A stretch of 64,000 nucleotides of DNA from positions 1-64,000 of the forward strand of contig NZ_STGH01000003.1 of the NCBI RefSeq assembly GCF_005222785.1, given 5' to 3'. The translations under genes were made by a program, and so were the position numbers. Shown piece by piece: positions 17,937 to 26,159 of this stretch (position 1 is the stretch's first letter; the number at the start of each line of letters is the position of its first letter). The notes beneath the pieces are model-generated. The model searched no databases, had not been told where the DNA came from, and saw only the letters and a program-made list of their open reading frames with translations. This DNA comes from Rhodobacter sp. SY28-1. Lineage in GTDB: Bacteria; Pseudomonadota; Alphaproteobacteria; Rhodobacterales; Rhodobacteraceae.

Positions 17937-19112
17937 ATGTTCGATTTTCTGCGGAAGGCGCCGGTAGAGGCAGTTCCGGAACGCAAGGCCTCGGCCGTGG
18001 GTCGGGTGATCGCCTGGGGCAATGCGGGCCGCGTGGCCTGGAGCCCGCGTGATGTGTCTTCGCTGACAAGGACCGGCTTTCAGGGCAACTCGGTGGGGTT
18101 CCGCGTGGTGCGGCTGATCGCCGAGGCGGCGGCGGCACTGCCATTGGTCTGCCAGACGGTACAGCAGCGGTTCGACACGCATCCGGTGCTGGACCTGATC
18201 TCGCGTCCCAACGGCGCGCAGGGGAGGGCGGAGTTTCTGGAGGCGGTCTATGGCTACCTTCTGTTGGCCGGGAACGCCTATGTCGAGGCGGTGCCGGGGG
18301 TTTCGGCGGTGCCGGGCGAGCTGCATGTGCTGCGGTCGGACCGGATGAATCTGGTCCCCGGCGCGGATGGTTGGCCGGTGGCCTATGACTATACGGTCAG
18401 CGGGCGGACGCATCGGTACGATGTGACTGGTGAGTTGAGCCCGATCTGCCATCTGAAGACCTTCCACCCGCAGGACGACCACTACGGGTTCTCGCCGATG
18501 CAGGCGGCGGCGCTTGCGGTGGACGTGCACAACTCTGCGTCGGCCTGGTCGAAGGCGCTTTTGGACAATGCCGCTCGGCCTTCCGGGGCCATTGTCTACA
18601 AGGGCGCGGATGGGGCGGCTTCCTTGTCGTCGGATCAGTATGACCGGCTGGTCAGCGAGATGGAGGCCCACCATCAGGGGGCCCGCAATGCTGGCCGTCC
18701 GATGCTGCTGGAGGGCGGGCTGGACTGGAAGCCGATGGGGTTCAGCCCCAGCGACATGGAGTTCCAGAAAACCAAGGAAGCCGCCGCGCGGGAGATCGCG
18801 ATTGCCTTCGGGGTGCCGCCGATGCTGCTGGGGATCCCCGGCGACGCGACCTACTCGAACTACCAGGAGGCCAACCGGGCGTTCTACCGGCTGACCGTGC
18901 TGCCTTTGGCGACCAAGGTGATGGCGGACCTCGCGCACTGGCTGTCGCGGTTCGCTGGGGAAGCGGTCGAACTGAAGCCCGACCTGGATCAGGTGCCGGC
19001 GCTGGCGGCGGAGCGTGACCAGCAATGGGCACGGGTCTCGGCCGCCGAATTCCTGACCGTCGACGAAAAGCGGATGCTGTTGGGTCTGCCGAAGCTGGCG
19101 GAGGAGGAATGA
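17937..19112 (+). CDS. GTA portal protein (orfg3)
   Basis: A 391-residue HK97-family portal protein that forms the ring at the capsid vertex through which DNA enters. Family stretches include VGFRVVRLIAEAAAALPL, HPVLDLISRPN, GNAYVEAV, HYGFSPMQAAALAVD, and the C-terminal AREIAIAFGVPPMLLGI with TYSNYQEANRAFYRLTVLP. I set the start at 17937 behind AAGGAG; the open frame extends 40 codons upstream over a region with no portal similarity. The stop overlaps the next ORF. Confidence 0.94.
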   Translation: MFDFLRKAPVEAVPERKASAVGRVIAWGNAGRVAWSPRDVSSLTRTGFQGNSVGFRVVRLIAEAAAALPLVCQTVQQRFDTHPVLDLISRPNGAQGRAEFLEAVYGYLLLAGNAYVEAVPGVSAVPGELHVLRSDRMNLVPGADGWPVAYDYTVSGRTHRYDVTGELSPICHLKTFHPQDDHYGFSPMQAAALAVDVHNSASAWSKALLDNAARPSGAIVYKGADGAASLSSDQYDRLVSEMEAHHQGARNAGRPMLLEGGLDWKPMGFSPSDMEFQKTKEAAAREIAIAFGVPPMLLGIPGDATYSNYQEANRAFYRLTVLPLATKVMADLAHWLSRFAGEAVELKPDLDQVPALAAERDQQWARVSAAEFLTVDEKRMLLGLPKLAEEE

Positions 19113-19354
19113 CGGCGCGGCGGTCCGAAGGTGGATCGCGGTTCGTCTACGACAGTTTCGATGCGGCCGCGGCGCGGATCGAGGCGAACGAACGCGTCGC
19201 GAACGAGCGGTGGTCCGGCCTGGAATACCGGCTGGGGCTGATCGAGGCGACTCTGGAGCGGCTGGAGAAACGGATCTGGGTCGGCGTCTACGGTGTGGCG
19301 GCGTTCCTGTTGGCACAGATGGCCGAAGCGGTCATCCAGGCAGCAACGAGGTGA
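19109..19354 (+). CDS. small GTA protein with C-terminal membrane helix (orfg3.5)
   Basis: An 81-residue protein between portal and protease, the place of orfg3.5 in R. capsulatus. Residues 12-52 form a charged helix (DAAAARIEANERVANERW, LGLIEATLERLEKR). A hydrophobic segment follows (about 55-78, VGVYGVAAFLLAQMAEAVI). The ATG overlaps the portal stop and has GAGGAGGA in front. Function is unknown; a role in head assembly or at the membrane is possible. Confidence 0.8.
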   Translation: MTARRSEGGSRFVYDSFDAAAARIEANERVANERWSGLEYRLGLIEATLERLEKRIWVGVYGVAAFLLAQMAEAVIQAATR

Positions 19355-19358
19355 GGCT

Positions 19359-19910
19359 ATGACGGAATACGGGGCTCCTGAACGGAAGTACCAGCAGGCC
19401 GAAACGGGTCTGGTGGTGACGGAGGGCCATGTGGTCGAGGGCTATGCCTCGCTGTTCGGCAAGACCGACCAGGGCGGCGACATCGTGCAGAAGGGCGCCT
19501 ATGCGGCCAGCCTGAAGCGGCTGGGTGCGCGGGGTGGGCGGGTGAAGATGCTGTGGCAGCATGACCCTGGCCAGCCCATCGGCGTCTGGGACGAGGTGCG
19601 CGAGGATGCCACGGGCCTGTGGGTCAAGGGGCGCATCCTGACCGAGGTGGAAAAGGGCCGCGAGGTGGCGGCGCTGGTCCAGGCGGGGGCCATCGACGGG
19701 CTGTCCATCGGCTACCGCACGGTCAAGGCGGAACGCGACGGCAAGGGCAAGCGCCTGTTGTCGGAGCTGGAGCTTTGGGAGGTGTCGCTCGTGACCTTCC
19801 CGATGCTTCCCGAGGCGCGGGTCGCGGCCAAGGCGGATGCCCTGGACGGTGACTGGCGCGACATGGCGGCGGTCTTCGAGGACGCGCGCCGCAGTCTGGC
19901 CGGGCAATAG
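19359..19910 (+). CDS. GTA prohead protease (orfg4)
   Basis: A 183-residue HK97-type prohead serine protease (peptidase U35). The catalytic His68 is in LWQHDP and Ser116 in GLSIGYR; the flanking motifs VVEGYASLFGK and WEVSLVTFPM are typical. It removes the N-terminal region of the capsid protein encoded next, during maturation. It starts four bases after orfg3.5 with GAGGTGAG as ribosome binding site. Confidence 0.93.
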   Translation: MTEYGAPERKYQQAETGLVVTEGHVVEGYASLFGKTDQGGDIVQKGAYAASLKRLGARGGRVKMLWQHDPGQPIGVWDEVREDATGLWVKGRILTEVEKGREVAALVQAGAIDGLSIGYRTVKAERDGKGKRLLSELELWEVSLVTFPMLPEARVAAKADALDGDWRDMAAVFEDARRSLAGQ

Positions 19911-19945
19911 CGCGGCGTCCCACTGGCAGGAAGAAGGATACGGAC

Positions 19946-21154
19946 ATGACCGAGACGAAGGCTCGGGCCGGGGAAGGTTTGCCCATGGCCCAAATTGAAA
20001 GCCGGACGCCGGCCGCGGAGGCGAAGGCCGCCATGGCCGGGTTCCTGAAAGAATTCAGCACCTTTCAGGACGAAGTGAAATCCACGCTGAAACATCAGGA
20101 AGAGCGACTGACCATGCTGAACGCAAAGACGATGTCCTATGGCCGCCCGGCGCTTTCGGCCCGCGCGGAGGTTGAAGCCCCGCATCAGAAGGCGTTCAAC
20201 GCCTATCTGCGGTCGGGCGATGACGATGGCCTGCGCAGCCTGACCCTGGAAGGCAAGGCGATGTCGACCGCCGTGGCCGCCGATGGTGGCTATCTGGTCG
20301 ATCCGCAGACCTCGGAGCGCATCCAGTCGCTTCTGCTGTCGACCTCGTCGCTGCGGTCGATCGCCAACGTCGTGCAGGTCGAGGCGACCTCGTTCGACGT
20401 GATCGTCGACCGGTCGGAAGTGGGTTCGGGCTGGGCCACGGAAGCCGCGGCCACCACCGAGACTGCGACCCCGGTGATCGAGCGCATCTCGATCAAGCTG
20501 CACGAGCTGGCGGCGATGCCGAAAGCCTCGCAGCGCCTGCTGGACGACAGCGCATTCGACGTCGAAGGCTGGCTGGCCGAGAAGATCGCCACCCGCTTCA
20601 TCCGCGCCGAAGCTGCTGCCTTCATCAACGGCGACGGCGTGGACAAGCCGCGCGGCATTCTGCTGCCCACCAAGGTGGCGGACGCGACCTGGACCTGGGG
20701 GAACATCGGCTACATCCCCACGGGGGCCGCGTCTGACTTCGCTGCGACCGACCCGGCGGACTGCATCGTCAACCTGGTCTACGCGCTGGGCGCGGACTAC
20801 CGGGCGAACGGCACCTTCGTGATGAACTCGAAGACCGTGGGTGCGGTGCGCAAGATGAAGGATGCCGACGGCCGCTTCCTGTGGTCGGACGGTCTGGCCG
20901 CGGGCGAGCCTTCGCGTCTGATGGGCTATCCGGTTGTGGTGTCCGAGGACATGCCGGATGTGGCGGCCAACGCCTATCCGATCGCCTTCGGCGACTTCCG
21001 CTCGGCCTATACCATCGCGGAACGCCCGGACCTGCGCATCCTGCGCGACCCGTTCTCGGCCAAGCCGAACGTCCTGTTCTACGCCAACAAGCGTGTGGGC
21101 GGCGAAATCACCGACTTTGCGGCGATCAAGCTGCTGAAAGTCGCCGTGTCGTAA
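19946..21154 (+). CDS. GTA major capsid protein (orfg5)
   Basis: A 402-residue HK97-fold capsid protein. The first 100 or so residues are charged and helical (the delta/scaffold region, FLKEFSTFQDEVKSTLKHQEE), and the mature shell domain begins about AMSTAVAADGGYLVDPQ. Later motifs ASQRLLDDSAFDVEGWL, FINGDGVDKPRGIL and GDFRSAYTIAERPD are typical. It has a strong AAGAAGGA site. A stable hairpin follows within eight bases of the stop, which may help make this the most expressed gene of the cluster. Confidence 0.96.
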   Translation: MTETKARAGEGLPMAQIESRTPAAEAKAAMAGFLKEFSTFQDEVKSTLKHQEERLTMLNAKTMSYGRPALSARAEVEAPHQKAFNAYLRSGDDDGLRSLTLEGKAMSTAVAADGGYLVDPQTSERIQSLLLSTSSLRSIANVVQVEATSFDVIVDRSEVGSGWATEAAATTETATPVIERISIKLHELAAMPKASQRLLDDSAFDVEGWLAEKIATRFIRAEAAAFINGDGVDKPRGILLPTKVADATWTWGNIGYIPTGAASDFAATDPADCIVNLVYALGADYRANGTFVMNSKTVGAVRKMKDADGRFLWSDGLAAGEPSRLMGYPVVVSEDMPDVAANAYPIAFGDFRSAYTIAERPDLRILRDPFSAKPNVLFYANKRVGGEITDFAAIKLLKVAVS

Positions 21155-21161
21155 TGACCCT

Positions 21162-21189
21162 GGCCCGGTCCCCGCGTGGGGGCCGGGCC
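21162..21189 (+). other. stable RNA hairpin after the capsid gene
   Basis: A 12-bp stem, GGCCCGGTCCCC against GGGGGCCGGGCC with one G-T wobble, closed by GCGT, begins eight bases after the capsid stop. There is no T run, so it is not a classical terminator. It may stabilise the upstream capsid mRNA or reduce read-through into the connector genes. Confidence 0.65.
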
Positions 21190-21235
21190 GCACCTGCCGA
21201 AAGGCAATGACCCGGCCGCTGGCGGAGATCAGATC

Positions 21236-21832
21236 ATGATGTTGACGGAAGTGACCCCGGTGCCTTCGCTGGCCCTGCCGGTGGAAGAGATGAAGGACCA
21301 TCTGCGGATGGGGTCCGGCTTTGCCGATGACGGGCTGCAGGACGGGTTGATCGACGCCTATCTTCGCGCGGCCACGGCGGCCATCGAGGGGCGGATCGGC
21401 AAGATGCTATTTCAGCGCCGGTTCCTGTGGGTGCTGGAGTGCTGGCGGGACGAGGAGCAGGCGCTGCCAGTCTCTCCGGTGAGCGGGATCGTCAGCGTCA
21501 CGCTGGTCGATGCGGCCGGAGGCGAGGTCCTGGTTCCGGCGACGGCTTACCGGCTGATCACCGACCTGCACCGGCCCCGTCTGGCGGGCAAGGGCACCAG
21601 CCTGCCGACGATCCCCAGCGAGGGGTTGGTGAAAATCGTTTTCGACGCGGGCTTTGGTGCGGCCTGGACCGATGTTCCGGTGGACCTGCGGCAGGCGGTT
21701 CTGCTTTTGGCCGGGGAATACTATGAACACCGCCACGACGACGGCGCGCAGACTGCCGGGCTGCCATTCGGGGTCGTGACCCTGATCGAGCGCTGGCGGA
21801 CCGTCCGCATCCTGGGCGGGGGCAAGAAATGA
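21236..21832 (+). CDS. GTA head-tail adaptor (orfg6)
   Basis: A 198-residue connector protein of the HK97 gp6 / phage gp6-like family. It opens with LPVEEMKDHLRMGSGFADD and AYLRAATAAIEGRIGKMLFQRRF, and carries PVDLRQAVLLLAGEYYEHR near the end, all usual for the adaptor that binds below the portal. The ATG at 21236 (or 21239) follows GGCGGAG. ATGA overlap with orfg7. Confidence 0.88.
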   Translation: MMLTEVTPVPSLALPVEEMKDHLRMGSGFADDGLQDGLIDAYLRAATAAIEGRIGKMLFQRRFLWVLECWRDEEQALPVSPVSGIVSVTLVDAAGGEVLVPATAYRLITDLHRPRLAGKGTSLPTIPSEGLVKIVFDAGFGAAWTDVPVDLRQAVLLLAGEYYEHRHDDGAQTAGLPFGVVTLIERWRTVRILGGGKK

Positions 21833-22167
21833 ACGCCCCCCATCTGAACCGGGCGCTGGTGCTGGAGGCGGTTGTGCGCACTCCGGACGGCGCGGGCGGC
21901 TTCACCGAGGCCTGGGTGGTCCAAGGCACGCTTTGGGCCGAGGTTCTGCCCGGGTCGGGCGGTGACACGCTGGGCGAGGAACGGCTTTTGTCGGCGGTGC
22001 CTTACCGGATTACGGTCCGGGGTGCTCCGGTCGGGTCGGGGTCGCGTCCGAAGGCCGGGCAGCGGTTCCGCGAAGGATCGCGGCTGTTCCTGATCCAGGC
22101 AGTGACGGAGCGCGACCAATTCGGCCGCCTTCTGACCTGTTTCTCCCGTGAGGAGGTGCCGAAATGA
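21829..22167 (+). CDS. GTA head closure/stopper protein (orfg7)
   Basis: A 112-residue head-tail joining protein of the phage gp16/SPP1 type. It starts with a beta-rich LVLEAVVRTPDGAGGFTEAWV and continues to FREGSRLFLIQAVTERD, the usual pattern of small stopper proteins that seal the filled head. It overlaps orfg6 and orfg8 by ATGA at both ends, consistent with coupled synthesis of equal amounts. Confidence 0.85.
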   Translation: MNAPHLNRALVLEAVVRTPDGAGGFTEAWVVQGTLWAEVLPGSGGDTLGEERLLSAVPYRITVRGAPVGSGSRPKAGQRFREGSRLFLIQAVTERDQFGRLLTCFSREEVPK

Positions 22168-22559
22168 GCTACGGTGCAGCGCCCGCCCTGCAGACGGCGG
22201 TGTTCCAGCGTCTGTCGGCCTGGCCCGCGCTGGCGGGTGTGTCGATCTTCGACGCCGTGCCGCCAAATGCGACGGGGACCTTCGTGCTGATCGGCCCGGA
22301 AGAGGCGCGCGACCAGTCCGACAAGTCGGGCGCGGGGGCCGAGCATCAGATGGTGATCAGCGTGATCACCGATGCCACGGGCTTCCTGTCGATCAAGACC
22401 ATCGCGGCCGACATCTCGGACGCGCTGATCGGCGCGCCCTTGGTGCTGTCGCGGGGCACCCTGATCAACCTTCTGTTCCTGCGGGCCAATGCCCGGCGGA
22501 TCGAAGAGGGCGAAACGCGACGGATCGACCTTACTTTCCGGGCGCGGATCCAACTCTGA
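22164..22559 (+). CDS. GTA tail terminator protein (orfg8)
   Basis: A 131-residue protein of the DUF3168 family, used as tail terminator in siphophages and GTAs. Visible family stretches are ALQTAVFQRLSAWPAL, VSIFDAVPPNATGTFVLIG and GAEHQMVISVITDATGF. It ends the tail tube at the head side. ATGA overlap with orfg7. Confidence 0.88.
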   Translation: MSYGAAPALQTAVFQRLSAWPALAGVSIFDAVPPNATGTFVLIGPEEARDQSDKSGAGAEHQMVISVITDATGFLSIKTIAADISDALIGAPLVLSRGTLINLLFLRANARRIEEGETRRIDLTFRARIQL

Positions 22560-22593
22560 CGCCCCTAAGCAACCTATCTAACGGAGAGCGAAC

Positions 22594-23007
22594 ATGGCTG
22601 TGCAAAGCGGCAAGGATCTGCTGATCAAGATCGACCAGACCGGGGACGGCCAGTTCGTCACCATTGCGGGACTGCGGGCGACGCGGATCAGCTTCAACAC
22701 GGAATCGGTGGACGTCACCAGCCTGGAAAGCCAGGGCGGCTGGCGCGAGCTGCTGGCGGGCGCAGGCGTGAAGTCGGCGGCGATTTCGGGTTCGGGCGTG
22801 TTCCGGGACGAGAACACCGACGAGCGCGCGCGCCAGGTGTTCTTCAACGGCGAGATTCCGGATTTCCAGGTGGTGATCCCGAGCTTTGGCATCATCGAAG
22901 GGCCGTTCCAGATCACGTCCATCGAATACTCGGGCAGCCACAATGACGAGGCGAGCTACGAGATGTCGATGGCCTCGGCGGGCCTCTTGACCTTCACGGC
23001 GCTTTGA
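22594..23007 (+). CDS. GTA major tail protein (orfg9)
   Basis: A 137-residue tail-tube subunit. The beta-rich sequence includes GKDLLIKIDQTGDGQFVTI, RISFNTESVDVTSLES and SYEMSMASAGLLTFTAL, which is the GTA/TP901-type major tail protein pattern. It is needed in many copies; accordingly it is separated from orfg8 by 34 bases and has its own ACGGAGAG ribosome binding site instead of an overlap. Confidence 0.92.
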   Translation: MAVQSGKDLLIKIDQTGDGQFVTIAGLRATRISFNTESVDVTSLESQGGWRELLAGAGVKSAAISGSGVFRDENTDERARQVFFNGEIPDFQVVIPSFGIIEGPFQITSIEYSGSHNDEASYEMSMASAGLLTFTAL

Positions 23008-23008
23008 C

Positions 23009-23329
23009 ATGGCGAACCCCTGGACGGGCGAGGTTGCCATTGTCCTCGATGGTCAGCGCCATCTGGCGAAGCTGACGCTGGGGGCTTTGGCCGAGCTGGA
23101 AGAGGCGCTGGAGACGGGGTCGCTGCTGGACCTCGTGCAGCGGTTCGAGGAGCGGCGGTTCTCGACGCGCGACGTGCTGGCGCTGATCGTCGCGGGTCTA
23201 CGCGGCGGCGGCTGGAACGGCACGGCGGCGGACCTGCTACGGGTCGAGATCGGCGGCGGGCCGGTCGAGGCGGCGCGGGCGGCGGCGGGACTTCTGGCGC
23301 GGGCCTTCGCGCTGCCGGGCGAGACATGA
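23009..23329 (+). CDS. GTA tail assembly chaperone (orfg10)
   Basis: A 106-residue protein of the GTA TAC family. It has the typical LTLGALAELEEALETGSLLDLVQRF and STRDVLALIVAGLRGGGW stretches. It probably coats the tape measure protein during tail assembly. It starts one base after the major tail gene stop and overlaps orfg10.1 by ATGA. Confidence 0.85.
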   Translation: MANPWTGEVAIVLDGQRHLAKLTLGALAELEEALETGSLLDLVQRFEERRFSTRDVLALIVAGLRGGGWNGTAADLLRVEIGGGPVEAARAAAGLLARAFALPGET

Positions 23330-23577
23330 GCACCCCAGGCGCAGGGATCGACTGGAAGGGGCTGATGCAGGCGGGCCTGCACGGGCTTGGGATGCAACCT
23401 GCCGAGTTCTGGCGGCTTACGCCGGTCGAGCTGAAGATCATGCTGGGGCGGGAGGGACTGGTCCCGCCCCTGACACGCGCGCGGCTGGCGGAACTGGCGG
23501 CGGCGTTTCCCGATGTGAGGAAGGATCAGGACGATGGCGGATATCGGAACGATGCAGGAGCAGCTTCAGGCACTTGA
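23326..23577 (+). CDS. small GTA tail assembly protein (orfg10.1)
   Basis: An 83-residue protein of the rcc01693/DUF2376 type. The conserved part is GLMQAGLHGLGMQPAEFWRLTPVELKIMLG. It corresponds to the second chaperone product (GT part) that other siphophages make by ribosomal frameshift; here it has its own ATG overlapping the orfg10 stop. Its last 44 bases overlap orfg11, and its final 15 residues look like frame-overlap sequence. Confidence 0.8.
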   Translation: MSTPGAGIDWKGLMQAGLHGLGMQPAEFWRLTPVELKIMLGREGLVPPLTRARLAELAAAFPDVRKDQDDGGYRNDAGAASGT

Positions 23578-24184
23578 GGCGCAGCTGGGGTCCTCTGTGT
23601 CGATGGTGGCTGCGTTCGATGGCGAGCTTTCCCGCATGCGGGAGACGATGCTTTTCACGGGGCGCGAAGTGAACACGCTGTCGACCGGGATCAGCGGGGG
23701 TCTGAGGAAGGCCTTCGACGGGCTGATCTTCGACGGGATGAAGCTTAACGACGCGCTGAAGACAGTAGCGAGCACGATCGTGGATTCGGTCTATTCGATT
23801 GCGATCAAGCCGGTGACGGGTGCGCTGGGCGGCCTGCTGGCGCAAGGCGTTTCCGGAGTTTTGGGCGCGGGGATGCCCTTTGCCAACGGCGGCGCGTTCA
23901 GCCAGGGCATGGTGATGCCCTTTGCCCGGGGCGGCGTCGTGTCCGCTCCCACCGGGTTCCCTATGCGGGGCGGGATGGGGTTGATGGGCGAGGCGGGGCC
24001 GGAAGCAATCATGCCGTTGGCCCGAGGCCCGGACGGTCGGCTTGGGGTCCAGGTGGCCGGCGGCAAGTCGGTAAACGTGGTGATGAACATCACGACGCCG
24101 GACGTCCAGGGGTTCCAGCGCAGCCAGTCCCAGGTGGCCGCCCAGGTCAGTCGCGCGCTGTCGCGCGGTCAGCGCAATCGGTGA
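23534..24184 (+). CDS. GTA tape measure protein (orfg11)
   Basis: A 216-residue tape measure protein. The N terminus is a coiled-coil (MQEQLQALEAQLGSS), followed by a helical part (LRKAFDGLIFDGMKLNDALKTVAST), a glycine-rich hydrophobic stretch (GALGGLLAQGVSGVLGAGMPF) and the family tail FARGGVVSAPTGFPM with MGEAGPEAIMPL. It is far shorter than in ordinary siphophages, in keeping with the short GTA tail. It determines tail length and probably meets the host membrane. Confidence 0.9.
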   Translation: MADIGTMQEQLQALEAQLGSSVSMVAAFDGELSRMRETMLFTGREVNTLSTGISGGLRKAFDGLIFDGMKLNDALKTVASTIVDSVYSIAIKPVTGALGGLLAQGVSGVLGAGMPFANGGAFSQGMVMPFARGGVVSAPTGFPMRGGMGLMGEAGPEAIMPLARGPDGRLGVQVAGGKSVNVVMNITTPDVQGFQRSQSQVAAQVSRALSRGQRNR

Positions 24185-24193
24185 GGAAGAGAC

Positions 24194-24826
24194 ATGGCCT
24201 TTCATGAAATAAGGTTTCCCGCAAACCTGAGCTTTGGCTCGGTTGGCGGACCGGAGCGTCGGACCGAAATCGTCACGCTTGCGAACGGGTTCGAAGAACG
24301 TAACACGCCCTGGCAGCATTCGCGCAGGCGGTATGACGCGGGCGTGGGGTTACGGTCCCTGAATGATGTCGAGACGTTGATCTCGTTCTTTGAAGCCAGG
24401 GCCGGGCAGTTGCATGGCTTTCGCTGGAAGGACTGGTCTGACTACAAGTCCTGCGCTCCGCTGTCGACGCCTGCCCCGGAAGATCAGTTGATCGGGAATG
24501 GGGATGGGGTGACGACGGTCTTCCAGCTGCAGAAAACCTATTTGTCCGGTCTGCAAAGCTATACCCGGCCCATCTGCAAGCCAGTGGCAGGAACGGTCGT
24601 CGTGGCCATTGCCGGAGACCAGAAGGTCGAGAGCCTGGAGTTCTCGGTCAACCTGGAGACCGGGGAAATCACCTTCGTCCTGCCACCGGACCTGGGGACC
24701 AGAGTCACGGCAGGATTCGAGTTCGACGTGCCCGTGCGGTTTGATGCGGACGTGATCCAGACATCGGTTGCGTCGTTCCAGGCGGGCGAAGTGCCGACCG
24801 TTCCGGTGGTGGAGATCAGGCTATGA
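24194..24826 (+). CDS. GTA distal tail protein (orfg12)
   Basis: A 210-residue DUF2460 protein. It begins with FHEIRFPANLSFGSVGGPER and has the typical EARAGQLHGFRWKDWSDYKS and VETGEITFVLPP-like part. In the R. capsulatus GTA this protein forms the distal ring at which the baseplate starts. GAGGAAGAG precedes the ATG; the stop overlaps orfg13 by ATGA. Confidence 0.92.
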   Translation: MAFHEIRFPANLSFGSVGGPERRTEIVTLANGFEERNTPWQHSRRRYDAGVGLRSLNDVETLISFFEARAGQLHGFRWKDWSDYKSCAPLSTPAPEDQLIGNGDGVTTVFQLQKTYLSGLQSYTRPICKPVAGTVVVAIAGDQKVESLEFSVNLETGEITFVLPPDLGTRVTAGFEFDVPVRFDADVIQTSVASFQAGEVPTVPVVEIRL

Positions 24827-25719
24827 CGCGGGAGGCACTGCTTGAGCATCTGGCGACCGGTGCGACGACTGTGTGTCGGGCCTGGACGGTCACCCGTCGT
24901 GACGGTGAGGTGCTGGGGTTCACGGATCACGACCTGGAGATCGTGGTCGATGGGGTGGTCTGCCGGGCTGATACCGGGATGACCGCGAGGGTCCTGAACC
25001 AGACCACCGGCCTGTCGGTCGACAATACCGAAGCCTTTGGCGCACTGAGCGCAAGTTCGATCACCGAGGCGGATCTTCTGGCTGGGCGGTTCGACGGCGC
25101 GGAAGTCCGGGCCTTTCTGGTCAATTGGCAGACCCCGGAAGATTTCATCGAACAGTTCCGGGGTTATCTGGGGGAAGTGTCGCGGTCCGGCGGGGCGTTC
25201 AAGGCCGAGTTGCGTGGCCTGAGCGAACGGCTGAACCGGCCGCACGGGATGGCCTATACTCCAGGCTGTTCGGCGGTGCTGGGCGACAATCGCTGCAGGT
25301 TCGACCTGGAACAGCCCGGGTACTTTGCCGTTGCCACGGTGGATGAGGCAGATGAGGGACGCGGCTTCGTCCTGACCGGAGCTGCCGGGTTTGACGAACG
25401 CTGGTTCGAGAGCGGGCGTTTCGAGGTCTTGACCGGAGCTGCTGCGGGTCTGTTCGGCGTGGTCAAGAATGATCGGATCGAAGGGGGCAAGCGGATCGTT
25501 GACCTCTGGCAGTCGATTGGCGCCGAGGTCGCCCCAGGAGATTCGGTGCGGGTGACGGCGGGATGCGACAAGACACCGGCCATGTGTCGGGCAAAGTTCG
25601 CCAATTTCCTGAATTTCCGTGGATTTCCGCATATTCCCGGCGAAGACTGGCTGGCCTCGTACCCGGTGCCCGATCGCGCTTCTGGCGGCGTTTCACGCGT
25701 GGGCGGGACTGGCTCATGA
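24823..25719 (+). CDS. GTA baseplate hub protein (orfg13)
   Basis: A 298-residue protein of the DUF2163/phage_BR0599 families. The N-terminal part has LATGATTVCRAWTVTRRDG and VLGFTDHDLEI. The C-terminal half carries cysteines (YTPGCSAVLGDNRCRFD, GCDKTPAMCRAKFANFLNFRGFP) that probably bind an iron-sulfur cluster or zinc, as described for the GTA hub. It joins the tail tube to the tip. ATGA overlaps on both sides. Confidence 0.92.
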   Translation: MTREALLEHLATGATTVCRAWTVTRRDGEVLGFTDHDLEIVVDGVVCRADTGMTARVLNQTTGLSVDNTEAFGALSASSITEADLLAGRFDGAEVRAFLVNWQTPEDFIEQFRGYLGEVSRSGGAFKAELRGLSERLNRPHGMAYTPGCSAVLGDNRCRFDLEQPGYFAVATVDEADEGRGFVLTGAAGFDERWFESGRFEVLTGAAAGLFGVVKNDRIEGGKRIVDLWQSIGAEVAPGDSVRVTAGCDKTPAMCRAKFANFLNFRGFPHIPGEDWLASYPVPDRASGGVSRVGGTGS

Positions 25720-26159
25720 CCATTGCCGAAGGGGTCTTGATCGAGGCGCGGGAGTGGATCGGCACCCCCTACCTGCATCAGGCCAGCGTCAAGGGAGTCG
25801 GGACGGATTGCCTCGGCCTGCTGCGCGGGATCTGGCGAGCGCAATATGGCGCAGAACCGGAAGCGGTGCCGCCCTATACCGAGGACTGGGCCGAGCCGGA
25901 TCATCGCGAGGTGCTGCTGGAGTCTGCCTGCCGGTGGCTGACGATCAAGGAGCTTGCCCAAGTTGCTGTCGGCGACGTGCTGCTGTTTCGCATGCGGGAC
26001 GGCAGCATCGCCAAGCATCTTGGCGTGCAGTCCCGGATCGGAACGCACCCGCAGTTCATCCATGCCTATACGGGCCACGGTGTGATCGAGAGTTCACTTT
26101 CGAGCCCCTGGCAGCGCCGGATTGCGGCGCGGTTTTGTTTTCCAGAAGGAGCCAGATGA
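25716..26159 (+). CDS. GTA NlpC/P60 cell-wall peptidase (orfg14)
   Basis: A 147-residue cysteine peptidase. The catalytic Cys32 is in GTDCLGL and His101 in AKHLGVQ, the NlpC/P60 pattern. It should cut peptidoglycan cross-links so that the tail can deliver DNA into the recipient periplasm. I set the start at 25716 because of the ATGA overlap with orfg13; the frame extends 51 codons upstream inside orfg13. orfg15 follows immediately after its stop. Confidence 0.92.
   Translation: MTIAEGVLIEAREWIGTPYLHQASVKGVGTDCLGLLRGIWRAQYGAEPEAVPPYTEDWAEPDHREVLLESACRWLTIKELAQVAVGDVLLFRMRDGSIAKHLGVQSRIGTHPQFIHAYTGHGVIESSLSSPWQRRIAARFCFPEGAR

Noticed and set aside
23300-23340. Programmed frameshift between orfg10 and orfg10.1
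   Set aside because: No slippery heptamer is seen; the ATGA overlap explains expression of the second gene.
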